From Tunturiibacter gelidiferens (GTDB lineage: Bacteria > Acidobacteriota > Terriglobia > Terriglobales > Acidobacteriaceae): a DNA stretch of 64,000 bases. Both the position numbers and the translations under genes were made by a program. Shown here piece after piece: positions 15,525 through 24,982 of the stretch. The stretch's first letter is position 1. Every line of letters begins with the position of its first letter. The DNA is taken from assembly GCF_014201335.1 (NCBI RefSeq), contig NZ_JACHEB010000011.1, forward strand, positions 1 through 64,000. Direction: 5' to 3'. A model generated the notes under the pieces. That model was not told the origin of the DNA, did not search any database, and was given only the letters and a program-made list of their open reading frames with translations.

Positions 15525-17957
15525 ATGCTTCTTCCGGCGTCTCGCGGCTCGATCAAACAACTTCTCGCCCTCATCGCCGCGGTTCTCATCGCCTTACCTG
15601 CCCACGCTGTAGTCGTCCGAGGCACCGTGACCACTCCACTCGGCGCCCCTCTCGGCAACGCTCGTATCCAACTCGTCCAGGGAAAGCGTGTCATCGCCTT
15701 CACCATGTCTCTCATGGACGGGACCTACGAGATCCGCAGCTCCCTCTCCGGCCGCTTCGTCCTTCTCTCCGCAGAAGCGCCGTTCACACCCAGCATCAGC
15801 GACGCCTTCTACGGTGGCCGCACCTCTGTCGTAACCCGCGGTATTGTCATGGAGTACTCCAAGGTCACTCCACAGCTCGCCATCACAGCCTCCGGCGTCT
15901 CCACGCCCATCGAGCAGGTCCCCGCAGCCATCACCCTCATGCCGCAAAAAGACCTCGATACCGAAGTCAATCTGCTCAACGGCCTCCGCCAGGTTCCCGG
16001 CACTAACGCTGTCCAGACAGGCCAGGCCGGCGGTCCCATCACCCTCTATGTACGTGGCGGTCCCTCCGACGCCAACAAAATCCTCATCGATACCATCCCC
16101 GCCACTGACATAGGCGGCAACTTCGACTTCAGCACCGTCTCCACCACCTCCCTCAACGGTCCCGAGATCTATCGCGGAGCCAACAGCGCCTTCTATGGCA
16201 CCGGTGCCGAAGCGTCCGTCGTTAACCTTGCCACCACTCGCAGCAACTTCCTCAGCCCCACCGTCAACTACACAGGCGACGCCGGAAACTTCCGCACCTA
16301 CCGCAACGAAGCCATCCTTTCCGGCGCCTTTAGCAGGCTCGACTACCAGGCCGCCTTCAGCCGCTTCAACACCTCTAACGCCCTCCCGCTCGATCAATAC
16401 CATCTCATCACCAGCGCCGCCAACATCGGCTACAACATCCTCTCCAATACTTCGGCCCGCTTTACCATTCACAACGCCGACTCCGCCGTGGGCCTCCCCC
16501 AGGCGCATGACATCTACGGCTTCTCCGCCTCCGGCAAACACGCCGACCAGGATCTCTACTCCGGTCTCACGATCGAAAATGTCCTGGGAGGGAACTGGCA
16601 CAACCTCGCCCGCTACGGCATCGCGCGCAAGCGCGAACAAGAGCAGCAGTTCGATCAATCCACCGTCGTCATCGACGGAGTCGCCGAACCCACGGTCAAC
16701 TACGGCGACATCGTCACCCTCCGCGGAGCGAACGGCTACACCGCCACCGGTCAGGCCGCCTTCATCTCACCCACCCTCGACAACGTCCACAACCGCGACG
16801 AGTTCTACTCCCAGACCGACTACATCTTTCCCTTCCGCATCGGCACCCTCTTCGGCTTCCACTACGAAGACGAGCGTGGTCGCCTCTACAACCCCACTTC
16901 CGGCTTCAACCAGCAGGCCGACCGCACTAACTATCAGTACACATTCCAACTCCACGGCGACTTCAACCACCGAGTCTTCTATTCCTTCGGCGGAGCCATC
17001 GAACGCAATCACCTCTACGGCACCGAAGGCACACCGCGTTTCGGCCTCACCTACATTGCCGCTCCTCAAGGCAACGACTTCTTTCGCGGCACCGTCCTTC
17101 GAGCAAACGGCGCCACCGGTGTTCAGGAGCCCACCCTCGACGATCAATTCACCAGCCTCTCCACCCTTCTCGATCAAACGGGCAACGAATCCGCAATCGC
17201 CACCTACAACATCCGCCCAATCTCCGCCGAGCGTTCCCGCACCTTCGACCTCGGCTTCGACCAGAGCATCGTCGGTCAGAAGCTCATCCTCAAAGCCGAC
17301 TACTTCCACAACCAGTTCAGCCATCAGATCGAAAGCCTCGCTCCCAATGGCCTCGAAGAATTCTTCGGCATCCCTGCCAACATCGCTCTCCAGATACCCG
17401 GCGCCTCACTGAACTCTCTCGCCTACATCGCCCGAGGCTATGAGGCCGAGCTGCAATACCAGCCATTCGCTCGCCTCTTCCTCCGCGGCGGATACGCCTA
17501 CCTCAACTCCCAGGTCGAGCAGTCCTTCACCTCCGACAACGTCGCACCCACCTTCAACCCCGAGCTCCCTGGCATACCCATAGGCGCTCTGTCGCCCATC
17601 GTCGGCAACCGTCCCTTCCGCCTGCCTCCCGACACAGGCTATTTCGCCGTTCAATACACATCCAAAAAAATCTCCGCCGCCATCAGCGGCGCGTTCGCCA
17701 GCCGCAGCGACGACTCCACCTTCCAACTCCACAACGATCGCAACGGCGGCAACACGCTCCTGCTCCCCAACCGCGATCTCGACTTCGGCTACGCCAAGCT
17801 TGACCTCAACATCCTCTACTACGCCACCCGCCACGTCACCGCCTTCACGCAGCTCGACAATCTTCTCAGCCAGCAACACATTGGTCCCATTGGCTATCCC
17901 GGTCTGCCTTTCACGATCCGCGCCGGAATGAAGATCCGCATCGGCGGTGACAACTAA
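15525..17957 (+). CDS. TonB-dependent receptor, medium size
   Basis: An 810-aa outer-membrane protein with a signal peptide ending LIALPAHAV (residue about 28). A carboxypeptidase-regulatory-like domain follows (about 30-105: VVRGTVTTPLGAPLGNARIQ, then GRFVLLSAEAPF). The plug region includes PAAITLMPQKDLDTEVNLLN, GPITLYVRGGPSDANKILID and GPEIYRGANSAFYGTGAEAS. The beta barrel fills the rest and ends FTIRAGMKIRIGGDN. The barrel is shorter than in the 1151-aa receptor, closer to the BtuB/siderophore type, with an added regulatory domain. It is followed after 94 bases by a VWA-like secreted protein on the same strand. No substrate clue is visible. Confidence 0.9.
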   Translation: MLLPASRGSIKQLLALIAAVLIALPAHAVVVRGTVTTPLGAPLGNARIQLVQGKRVIAFTMSLMDGTYEIRSSLSGRFVLLSAEAPFTPSISDAFYGGRTSVVTRGIVMEYSKVTPQLAITASGVSTPIEQVPAAITLMPQKDLDTEVNLLNGLRQVPGTNAVQTGQAGGPITLYVRGGPSDANKILIDTIPATDIGGNFDFSTVSTTSLNGPEIYRGANSAFYGTGAEASVVNLATTRSNFLSPTVNYTGDAGNFRTYRNEAILSGAFSRLDYQAAFSRFNTSNALPLDQYHLITSAANIGYNILSNTSARFTIHNADSAVGLPQAHDIYGFSASGKHADQDLYSGLTIENVLGGNWHNLARYGIARKREQEQQFDQSTVVIDGVAEPTVNYGDIVTLRGANGYTATGQAAFISPTLDNVHNRDEFYSQTDYIFPFRIGTLFGFHYEDERGRLYNPTSGFNQQADRTNYQYTFQLHGDFNHRVFYSFGGAIERNHLYGTEGTPRFGLTYIAAPQGNDFFRGTVLRANGATGVQEPTLDDQFTSLSTLLDQTGNESAIATYNIRPISAERSRTFDLGFDQSIVGQKLILKADYFHNQFSHQIESLAPNGLEEFFGIPANIALQIPGASLNSLAYIARGYEAELQYQPFARLFLRGGYAYLNSQVEQSFTSDNVAPTFNPELPGIPIGALSPIVGNRPFRLPPDTGYFAVQYTSKKISAAISGAFASRSDDSTFQLHNDRNGGNTLLLPNRDLDFGYAKLDLNILYYATRHVTAFTQLDNLLSQQHIGPIGYPGLPFTIRAGMKIRIGGDN

Positions 17958-18051
17958 CTTTGTCTCTTCGGTGTTTCTATCTTGTATGTTCTTGTGCTCT
18001 CTGAATCACGGAGCCCCGCTGGACCGTCTAAATCACCGAAGGGAAACAAAA

Positions 18052-19005
18052 ATGACCCGATATCTCCTTGCACTTACTCTCCTCGCAGCAACGGCAGCAA
18101 ACGCCCAGGAGGGCCTCACTGCCACCCAGGCTCTCGTCGCATTCGATTCGAAAAATCCCGTTCGTCCCGCCGCAAGCAACCTCACGATCAAGGTAGACAA
18201 CCGCGCCACCCAACTTGCGAACCTCACCGCCATTCCGCCCGGCGGTGCACAGGTCGCGCTCCTGATCGACGACGGCCTGCGTACCAGCGTCGCACGCGAG
18301 ATGAACAATCTCCGCGCCTTCATCACCGGCCTCCCTGCAGGCACCGAAGTCTATGTCGGCTACATGCAGAACGGCACGGTTTTCCCTGGCACGGGCGCTT
18401 CAGGCTTCACCTCCAACCTCGCAGGCGTAGCCCAGGGAATCCGCATACCCAGTGGCATTCCCGGCTCAAGCGCCAGCCCCTACTTCTGCCTCTCTGAGTT
18501 CGTGAAGAACTGGCCCGGTCGCGCCGAGAATGAGGTCAACCCGATTCGGCGCGGAGAAGGCCCCGTACACAAACCACGCTTCGTCCTCATGATCACCAAC
18601 GGCGTCGACCCCTATAACGGCAGCACCAGCCCGCTCAATCAGAACAGCCCGTACGTTGACGCCACGGTCGCCGATGCACAGCGCGCAGGCGTTCCCGTCT
18701 ACTCCATCTTCTTCAACGATGCCGGATTCGGTCGTGGCCGTGGCAGCTTCAGCGGCCAAAATTACCTGGCTGAACTAGCAGAAGGAACCGGCGGTCTCTC
18801 CCTCTACCAAAGCACCGGTCAGAACCCCGTCTCCATGGCCCCATATCTCAAACAGTTTCAGAACGACATCGCCAACACCTACGTCGCCACCTTCCCCGTA
18901 GACTCCAACAAAAAACTCGTCAGTTTAAAAACCTCAACCGATCTGCCCAAAACCAAACTTCGTGCCCCAACTCTAGTACGTCCAGGAACCATCCTCTCGA
19001 ATTAA
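18052..19005 (+). CDS. Secreted protein with a VWFA-like domain
   Basis: A 317-aa protein starting at ATG 18052 after GAAGGGAAAC; the frame is open further upstream but without a better start. A signal peptide ends LLAATAANAQ (residue about 18). The core resembles the acidobacterial VWFA-related domain: VALLIDDGLRTSVAREMNNL (a degenerate MIDAS, DDG rather than DxSxS), then RFVLMITNGVDPYNG and AGVPVYSIFFNDAGFGRG. Lys/Arg-rich beta strands follow. Such proteins are exported and of mostly unknown role. It may be cotranscribed with the TonB receptor just upstream; a strong hairpin follows. Confidence 0.75.
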   Translation: MTRYLLALTLLAATAANAQEGLTATQALVAFDSKNPVRPAASNLTIKVDNRATQLANLTAIPPGGAQVALLIDDGLRTSVAREMNNLRAFITGLPAGTEVYVGYMQNGTVFPGTGASGFTSNLAGVAQGIRIPSGIPGSSASPYFCLSEFVKNWPGRAENEVNPIRRGEGPVHKPRFVLMITNGVDPYNGSTSPLNQNSPYVDATVADAQRAGVPVYSIFFNDAGFGRGRGSFSGQNYLAELAEGTGGLSLYQSTGQNPVSMAPYLKQFQNDIANTYVATFPVDSNKKLVSLKTSTDLPKTKLRAPTLVRPGTILSN

Positions 19006-19358
19006 CCTCACACGTCTCATCAGCAGATGGCGGCTATCTCGAGAAGGTAGCCGCCATCTGCATTTTGGCTTTCGATAGAAAAAATTCTTCTCCCTGCAAC
19101 ACACTTCTGAGCAACCAAATTCGATTCGCAAATTAGTGCCGAGAGATGACACGTCTCTGACATTTTTGCGACATCGAAACTCCCCGCGGACGCTACCCTC
19201 AAATTCCATCGGGAATATCCGCAAAGCGAGCGTGTTCTTCCCGATATGGATGAACACTGCAGATCTCCCCGCATGCAGCACGATCCGCGTCTGCCGGAGC
19301 CGCCCGTCGCTCCGGGACGTAAATAATCGCAGGGACTTACCGCATCAGGAGAAGTCGG
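19006..19358. other. Intergenic region between the VWA-like and TIGR03118 genes
   Basis: The first 60 bases carry the terminator hairpin (19023-19061). The remaining 300 bases hold no supported gene. A ribosome site, AGGAG, lies about 6 bases before the ATG of the next gene at 19359, so its promoter should lie within this stretch. I found no convincing operator repeat or riboswitch. Confidence 0.5.
19023..19061 (+). terminator. Strong hairpin after the VWA-like gene
   Basis: GCAGATGGCGGCTA (19023-19036) pairs perfectly with TAGCCGCCATCTGC (19048-19061), a 14-bp stem with an 11-base loop, 17 bases past the stop codon. It is followed by ATTTTGG, a short T-run. Confidence 0.75.
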
Positions 19359-20531
19359 ATGAAGAACTTTATTCACACTGCCACACGCATCTCATTGGCC
19401 CTGTCGTTTGCGACAGCAGCCTTCGGTCAAAACTACACACAAGTCAACCTGGTCGCTAACGCCGCAGGCATCGCACCCGTCACCGACCCCACCCTCATCA
19501 ACCCCTGGGGACTCTCCCGCAGCAGCAACAGCCCCTGGTGGGTCTCCGACAATGGCTCCGGACTCAGCACCCTCTACAACGGAGCTGGCGCCAAACAGTC
19601 TCTGATCGTCACCATCCCCAAGGCCGATCCCAACAGCAAGACCTTTCCCACCGGCACACCCACCGGAACCATCTTCAACGGCGCTCAAACGGACTTTCTT
19701 ATCTCCGGCAAACCGGCAACCTTCCTCTTCGCCACGCTTGACGGAACAATCTCCGCCTGGAACGCCGCCGTCGCCGTCGCTCCCGGCGCCGCGCCTCCTT
19801 CCACGAACGCTGTCGTTGCCGTTAAGACCACCGACGGATCGGTCTACACTGGCCTCACCAGTGCCTTCGTAGGCGGCAAGCCCTTTCTCTATGCTGCCAA
19901 CTCCTCGAAGGGCCGGGTCGATGTCTATGACAACAACTTCGCCCCTGTGACCTTGCCCCGCGAAAAAGGAGCGACGCCCGCCTTCGTCGACTCCCAGCTC
20001 CCCCCGAACTACAATCCCTTCAACGTCCAGACCGTAGGCAATGATGTCGTCGTCACCTACGCCCTCATCCCTCCAGGTCAGCCTCGTGAGACCGACGGTC
20101 CCGGCCTCGGGTATGTCGATGTCTACAGCTCCACCGGTGTCTTAATCCTGCGCCTCGAGCACGGAGATTGGCTCAACGCTCCATGGGGGGTCGCACTCGC
20201 ACCGCAGGACTTCGGCCTCTCCAGCCATAAGCTGCTCATCGGGCAATTTGCCGGCGGGGGCACAACCGAAAACAGCGGAACCATCGCAATCTACGACCTC
20301 GTAAGCGGTCAGTTCGAGGGTCAGATCAGGAACTCTGTCGGCACGGTACTAGCCATCAACGGCCTCTGGGCTCTCAGCCCTGCAAACAGTGTCGCTCCCG
20401 GAAGCTACGACGCCGCAGGCTCCCCTGGCGCTGAAATCTACTTCACTGCCGGCCCCAATCAGGGAACTGGCGGCCTCTTCGGTTACCTCAAACCCTTCGT
20501 GGACGAACTGACCGAAGGCAACAGCCAGTAA
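19359..20531 (+). CDS. TIGR03118 family secreted protein
   Basis: A 390-aa exported protein with a signal peptide ending LSFATAAFGQ. The TIGR03118 pattern is visible: YTQVNLVANAAGIAPVTDPT, then LINPWGLSRSSNSPWWVSDN, SGLSTLYNG, GTIFNG, FLFATLDGTISAWN, LYAANSSKGRVDVYDNNF and DFGLSSHKLLIGQFAGG. These repeats form a beta-propeller-like lactonase fold. The family is widespread in soil bacteria with no established activity. Its transcript is separated from the VWA-like gene by a strong hairpin. Confidence 0.9.
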   Translation: MKNFIHTATRISLALSFATAAFGQNYTQVNLVANAAGIAPVTDPTLINPWGLSRSSNSPWWVSDNGSGLSTLYNGAGAKQSLIVTIPKADPNSKTFPTGTPTGTIFNGAQTDFLISGKPATFLFATLDGTISAWNAAVAVAPGAAPPSTNAVVAVKTTDGSVYTGLTSAFVGGKPFLYAANSSKGRVDVYDNNFAPVTLPREKGATPAFVDSQLPPNYNPFNVQTVGNDVVVTYALIPPGQPRETDGPGLGYVDVYSSTGVLILRLEHGDWLNAPWGVALAPQDFGLSSHKLLIGQFAGGGTTENSGTIAIYDLVSGQFEGQIRNSVGTVLAINGLWALSPANSVAPGSYDAAGSPGAEIYFTAGPNQGTGGLFGYLKPFVDELTEGNSQ

Positions 20532-20553
20532 GCACGACCTGAAACCCAACCCA

Positions 20554-20593
20554 GCAGCGGGTGACGCGCAAGTTCACGCACGCCACCCGCTGC
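20554..20593. terminator. Hairpin after the TIGR03118 gene
   Basis: GCAGCGGGTG (20554-20563) pairs perfectly with CACCCGCTGC (20584-20593) with a 20-base loop, 22 bases past the stop codon. No clear T-run follows. It lies between two convergent genes. Confidence 0.5.
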
Positions 20594-20773
20594 CGCAACT
20601 CCCATCGAAGAGTCTTCGAAGATCGCTGACGATAAGCCGACGTCTCGGTACTAATCCAGACCTCAATGAGCGCGTTGGCGATTGAGTGAAGAGTGAGATT
20701 GGCTTGGGGAGTGCTTGTGCAAACGGGACATGGAGCGTCTTGACGAACTGTCGATTCTAACGACACGTCTTAA

Positions 20774-23122
20774 TCATTCCAACCCGAACTCATCCCGCAT
20801 CGAGTCATGTTCACGTCGCAGCCCGGTCATGAGTTCGCCAAACCGGGGATCCTTGCGCAGAGGCCGAAGGTATGGATCAACTTCGAACAGGCGATAGTTC
20901 GGCAGGCCCATCGCTGCACACCGTTCGAGCTCATGCATAGCTTTGTCCGGCTTCCCACTCAAAGCGTATGCCGCAGCGCACAAGTGCCAGGTGTGGTGGG
21001 TGTGTGTCAGGCTATGGCTGCTCTGGGCCGCTTCATCGGCAAGTGCCTCAGCACGCTTATGGTCCCCTTCTATCCCAGCCATAATGGCTGTCATACCGAG
21101 ACCGAACGGCTCCGTGGGAAACATCTGCCGGGATTTGGCGACTGCTGACCGGGCCTCTTCCAGCCGTCCAGCGTATAAAACTGGAAATGGCGACATTACG
21201 TGGTTCAGTATGGTGTTTGGCTCCAGTTCGAGCGCACGTTGGCAAAACTCCGAGCTCAGGTCGAAATCGCCACGTTGCAGGGCTATGGCGCCACGATGCA
21301 TTGCGCCCATAGACGGATTCGCCGCCTGCAGCTCGATCGCGTCCCGCTCCGCGGCGTCGAGAAAGCCAAGATGCCAAAGGATCGCGGTACGCTGGTGGCG
21401 CGCGGTTTGTCTTGAGGGATCGATCTTCACCGCCGCGTTTATTGCACGGAGTGCCGCGCGGTTTTGAAAGCTTCGTGAAGGCGAAAACAATATCATGGCA
21501 CGGGCGCACAAGGCGGTGCACTGTATCGGGTCAAGTTCGAGGGTCCGTGCGATAGCGGTCTCTCCCAATTCGAACCACTTTGGATCACGATCCAGATGAG
21601 ACCCCATCTGAGCACAAGCCTGGGCCAGCAGCCCCCAGGCGTCCGCAAAAGTGGGGTCCAATTCTGTGGCGCGGGTCAGCAACTCGATTGCCGATGCCAT
21701 TTCAAATTTATCTACATGAACCTGGCGATCGACTGCGCGAAGATAGAGTTCAAACGCCCCGGCGTGTTTCGTTGGAAGTTCCCGTGCACCGGTTTCGGCC
21801 TTCTGGCGAGGGACGAAGACATCGCTCACTTTGTCAGCCAGACGGTCCTGCAGCGCGAAGAGGTCATCTGAATCGCCGTCTTGCTTCAGAGAGGCGATGG
21901 TCTCCGAGTCGCTCGCTCGATGAATCTGCACCAGGACGCGAATCTTGCCACCGGCAATTTGAACGGCGCCTTCCACAACTAGGTCAACGTTCAACTCCCT
22001 GGCGATCCTCGGCCAATCAATCTCATCGCCGGAGTAACGAATAACGCTTGCGATTGGACGCACTATGAGCTTGCCGGTGGACGAAAGTCGATGGATCAGT
22101 GCCTCTGCAAGCGAAACCGATAGATATTGGTCTGTTGCCGCACCTCGCAGTTTCAGAGGAACGACTGCCACCGTACGGCACTTCGACCTTATCTCCGTTC
22201 GAGGGCGATTGGAGAACGTAAGAGACTTCAGTTCCGTGGCCAACTCGATGGCAGATTCCGGCCGCAGGCGCCGTTCCTTTTGGAGACACCGCATGACCAG
22301 GCGAACGAACTCCGGCTGAAGTTCCGGACGATGTACGCCCGGCGGTTCAGGATCGGCGGTTGCGATCTCATGCATCAGACCAAGGGCGCTGGCCGCCTGA
22401 AACGGCTTACGGCCTGTGGCCGCCTCGTAGAGCACGCTACCCAACGAAAAGACATCCGACCGATGATCCATGTCTTCGCCACGCGTTTGTTCAGGCGACA
22501 TGTACGCGATCGTTCCGACGATCTGGCCTACGCCGGTCAACTGCGTATCCACTCCGCTCCGGTGTACTTTCGCAAGGCCGAAATCGAGCACTTTGACTTC
22601 TTGTGCCTTGGTGACCATGATATTTGCGGGCTTGATGTCTCGATGCACGATGCCCGCCGCGTGTGCGGCACCCAAAGCCAAAGCGACCTGAGAGCCCAAT
22701 CCAGCCAGCTGATCCAGGCTCAGGGTCTCTTTCGCGATGAGCTTCTCGAGAGTCAGTCCGTCGACATGCTCCATCACGATGAAATCTACGTTCTTCTCCG
22801 TACAAATGTCGTAGATGGCCACAATGTTGGGGTGATTGAGCGACGATGCTGTGCGAGCTTCGTTCAGGAAACGCCGTCGAAATGAGCTATCGGCGGCTGT
22901 GTCATGCGGCAACATTTTTATCGCGACTTTACGCTCCAGGCGTGTGTCCTGTGCGCGATACACTTCGCCCATACCCCCAGCACCAATTATCTTCTCGATC
23001 ACATACCGTCCCAGGCATCTTGTGGCTGGAAAGCAAGCAACCGTAGTGTCCCCGGGGTTGGTGTTTGTTCCACCTTCAGCAGAACGTTCCTGAGGCGGCC
23101 TCTGCTCGAATTTGCTTTTCAT
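20774..23122 (-). CDS. Serine/threonine protein kinase with TolB-like and TPR domains
   Basis: A 782-aa protein from ATG 23122; the frame extends upstream another 51 codons with alternative ATGs, and the N-terminal limit is uncertain. The kinase domain (about 40-310) has GAGGMGEVY at 47-55, the VAIK lysine at 69, HRDIKPAN at 160-167 and DFG at 180-182, so it should be active. A middle domain (about 320-440: VAVVPLKLRGAATDQYLSVS, then VVEGAVQIAGGKIRVLVQI) resembles the TolB/FlgO-like N-terminal module seen in CadC-type and kinase-TPR proteins. The C-terminal half is TPR repeats (AIELLTRATELDPTFADAWG and so on). There is no membrane helix in this choice of start. It probably acts as a cytoplasmic signalling scaffold; its targets are unknown. 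Confidence 0.9.
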   Translation of the reverse strand: MKSKFEQRPPQERSAEGGTNTNPGDTTVACFPATRCLGRYVIEKIIGAGGMGEVYRAQDTRLERKVAIKMLPHDTAADSSFRRRFLNEARTASSLNHPNIVAIYDICTEKNVDFIVMEHVDGLTLEKLIAKETLSLDQLAGLGSQVALALGAAHAAGIVHRDIKPANIMVTKAQEVKVLDFGLAKVHRSGVDTQLTGVGQIVGTIAYMSPEQTRGEDMDHRSDVFSLGSVLYEAATGRKPFQAASALGLMHEIATADPEPPGVHRPELQPEFVRLVMRCLQKERRLRPESAIELATELKSLTFSNRPRTEIRSKCRTVAVVPLKLRGAATDQYLSVSLAEALIHRLSSTGKLIVRPIASVIRYSGDEIDWPRIARELNVDLVVEGAVQIAGGKIRVLVQIHRASDSETIASLKQDGDSDDLFALQDRLADKVSDVFVPRQKAETGARELPTKHAGAFELYLRAVDRQVHVDKFEMASAIELLTRATELDPTFADAWGLLAQACAQMGSHLDRDPKWFELGETAIARTLELDPIQCTALCARAMILFSPSRSFQNRAALRAINAAVKIDPSRQTARHQRTAILWHLGFLDAAERDAIELQAANPSMGAMHRGAIALQRGDFDLSSEFCQRALELEPNTILNHVMSPFPVLYAGRLEEARSAVAKSRQMFPTEPFGLGMTAIMAGIEGDHKRAEALADEAAQSSHSLTHTHHTWHLCAAAYALSGKPDKAMHELERCAAMGLPNYRLFEVDPYLRPLRKDPRFGELMTGLRREHDSMRDEFGLE

Positions 23123-23474
23123 GTAGGGTCGCCTGATCGAGCAAAGATGAGCACTTCTCGGGCCGGAATGAAACCAGATCATAGAGCCTCGATCGACGGT
23201 GTGAGTCGCGAGGCCATGGTTGGCTTGACTCATAATACTCGTCGCAAATATCGATTTGAAAGAACTAGTCAGCACTGCATGACGTCGGACCGCTTCCGAT
23301 CAGCTGACCATCCCTGAAGTAACTGACGAGAAGCGCGTTTATGAAGACTCAGTTTGGCCCCGAGCTCATTCTCCATCAACGCTATGGTCTGTTATCGCTA
23401 TTTGATCACTTGAGGCGGCGAGTGCATCGGCGTTTATATGCTTGGGCTAAACGCCACTGTCGGCTGCTCAAAGT

Positions 23475-23978
23475 TTATGCGGATGCATTCGCCAGCCCAC
23501 CGGCGCGCGCGGCCTCGATCGCGGCGATGTCGATCTTTCGCATCGTCATCATCGCGTCCATAGCGCGCTTGGCTGCGGCGCGATCCGGGTCTGTCGTCGC
23601 TGCCAACAGCGCGCGCGGTGTGATCTGCCATGAAAAGCCCCAGCGGTCCTTGCACCAACCGCACATGCTTTCCTCGCCGCCGTTACTGACGATCGCGTTC
23701 CACAGCCGGTCCGTCTCGGCCTGATCCTCGGTGAGGATGACAAAGCTGACCGATTCGTTGGGCACGAACTTCGGACCGCCGTTGAGGCCAAGAAAATCAC
23801 GCCCGCAGACAGTGAACTCGACGATGAGTTCCTGGCCTTTGGGGCCCGACGGCGTGTCCGTGGGCGACGCGCTGGCCTTACCGACGTGACTGTCGGGGAA
23901 GGTGGCGGCATAAAATTCAGCTGCTTCGTGGGCTTTCCCATGGTCGAACCACAGGCAGGTAATCATCTTCTTGGACAT
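23475..23978 (-). CDS. VOC family protein, PhnB / 3-demethylubiquinone methyltransferase-like
   Basis: A 167-aa protein starting at ATG 23978 with GAGAGGAG about 8 bases upstream; an in-frame GTG at 23987 overlaps that ribosome site and is not used. The sequence MITCLWFDHGKAHEAAEFYA, then FTVCGRDFLGLNGGPKF and ESMCGWCKDRWGFSWQITPR matches the PhnB-type (3-dmu-9_3-mt) vicinal-oxygen-chelate fold, in one copy. The family is named after methyltransferases but most members have unknown activity. It is followed by the second VOC gene 100 bases downstream on the same strand. Confidence 0.88.
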   Translation of the reverse strand: MSKKMITCLWFDHGKAHEAAEFYAATFPDSHVGKASASPTDTPSGPKGQELIVEFTVCGRDFLGLNGGPKFVPNESVSFVILTEDQAETDRLWNAIVSNGGEESMCGWCKDRWGFSWQITPRALLAATTDPDRAAAKRAMDAMMTMRKIDIAAIEAARAGGLANASA

Positions 23979-24079
23979 GTTGCTCACTCCTCTCAGGTTT
24001 TAAAACTCGTCGTAAGTTCGACGGCAGCCGCCCTTCTGCGAATGAAAAACGGCTCCGCCTGGCATCAAGTACATTGCGG

Positions 24080-24859
24080 TTACGATTTTGGTCCCTGCAT
24101 CAGAGCAAAGTGGCCCTTCTGGTCGTCTGTGGCTTGCAGGATGCGCGAGCCCCCTGGCACGTCCATCGGAGGCATTACGATCTCGCCGCCCGCTTCGATG
24201 ACCCGTTTCTGGGCCGCTTCGATGTCGTCGACGGTGAAGTAGAACTGCCAGTGTGGCGGAATACCTTCAGGCATCCCGGGGCCTTTGCGATTCATCATTC
24301 CGCCAGTGTAGAGAGGCGTGTTGGCGCGGAAGGTCTGATAGGTACCCATTGCACCCATGTCGTGCGCTAAGTCTTTCTGCCAGCCGTAATGCTTGGAATA
24401 GTAGTCGAAGGCTTTTGCTGCGTCATCGGTGAGGAGTTCGTGCCAGCCCACATTACCCACCGCCATCTGATCCAAACGAGGCGGAACATCTCCCTTGCCG
24501 GGTTCGAAGAGTAGATATTTCACCTCTTGTGGATCCTGCACGACCGCGAAACGTCCGACGCCGGGGATATCCTGAGCCGGCTTCACAATAGTCCCGCCGT
24601 CAGCAGTTACAGCCTTCAGCTCTTCGTCGAGCTTCGCAGTGTGAATGTGGCCCATCCACTGAGTAGGAAGTTCAGGCGCACCGGCGCCTGCCCAGGTCAT
24701 CATGCCGCCGACATCTTTGCCGTCTTTCCCGAAGAGCATGTACGTCATGCCCGGCATGCCGGAATCTTTGATGTCCCAGCCGACGACCTTCTTGTAGAAG
24801 TTGACTGCCTTGTCCATGTCATTGGTGACAAGTTCATACCAGATGAATCCGTCCGCCAT
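24080..24859 (-). CDS. Tandem VOC (glyoxalase-type) protein
   Basis: A 259-aa protein from ATG 24859; the earlier frame is a chance extension through the promoter region. Two VOC modules follow each other: FIWYELVTNDMDKAVNFYKK through FAVVQDPQEVKYLLFEPGKG, and NVGWHELLTDDAAKAFDYYS through LQATDDQKGHFALMQG. Each has the beta-alpha-beta-beta-beta pattern with expected His/Glu metal ligand positions. Such proteins include hydroxylase-, bleomycin-resistance- and lactoylglutathione-like members; the substrate is not readable. It is divergent from the TetR gene, with a palindrome between them. Confidence 0.88.
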   Translation of the reverse strand: MADGFIWYELVTNDMDKAVNFYKKVVGWDIKDSGMPGMTYMLFGKDGKDVGGMMTWAGAGAPELPTQWMGHIHTAKLDEELKAVTADGGTIVKPAQDIPGVGRFAVVQDPQEVKYLLFEPGKGDVPPRLDQMAVGNVGWHELLTDDAAKAFDYYSKHYGWQKDLAHDMGAMGTYQTFRANTPLYTGGMMNRKGPGMPEGIPPHWQFYFTVDDIEAAQKRVIEAGGEIVMPPMDVPGGSRILQATDDQKGHFALMQGPKS

Positions 24860-24927
24860 TTCGCATCTCCCATCGGGCGACGTATCGCCATAAAGTAAAC
24901 ACAGTCCACATACGCTACCACCGGAAA

Positions 24928-24942
24928 GTGGATACTGTCCAC
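24928..24942. promoter_or_regulatory. Candidate TetR operator
   Basis: GTGGATACTGTCCAC is an inverted repeat (GTGGA and TCCAC with a 5-base centre). A related half-site, ACAGTCCAC, lies at 24901-24909. It sits between the divergent VOC and TetR genes, 40 bases before the TetR start, the usual place for autoregulation. Confidence 0.5.
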
Positions 24943-24982
24943 AAGTAGCCATTTCCGCGTTACACTCTCCTTTGAACGGACA

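Noticed and set aside
15594..17412. Long frames in other reading frames of the second TonB receptor
   Set aside because: They are low-complexity shadows of the GC-rich receptor gene.
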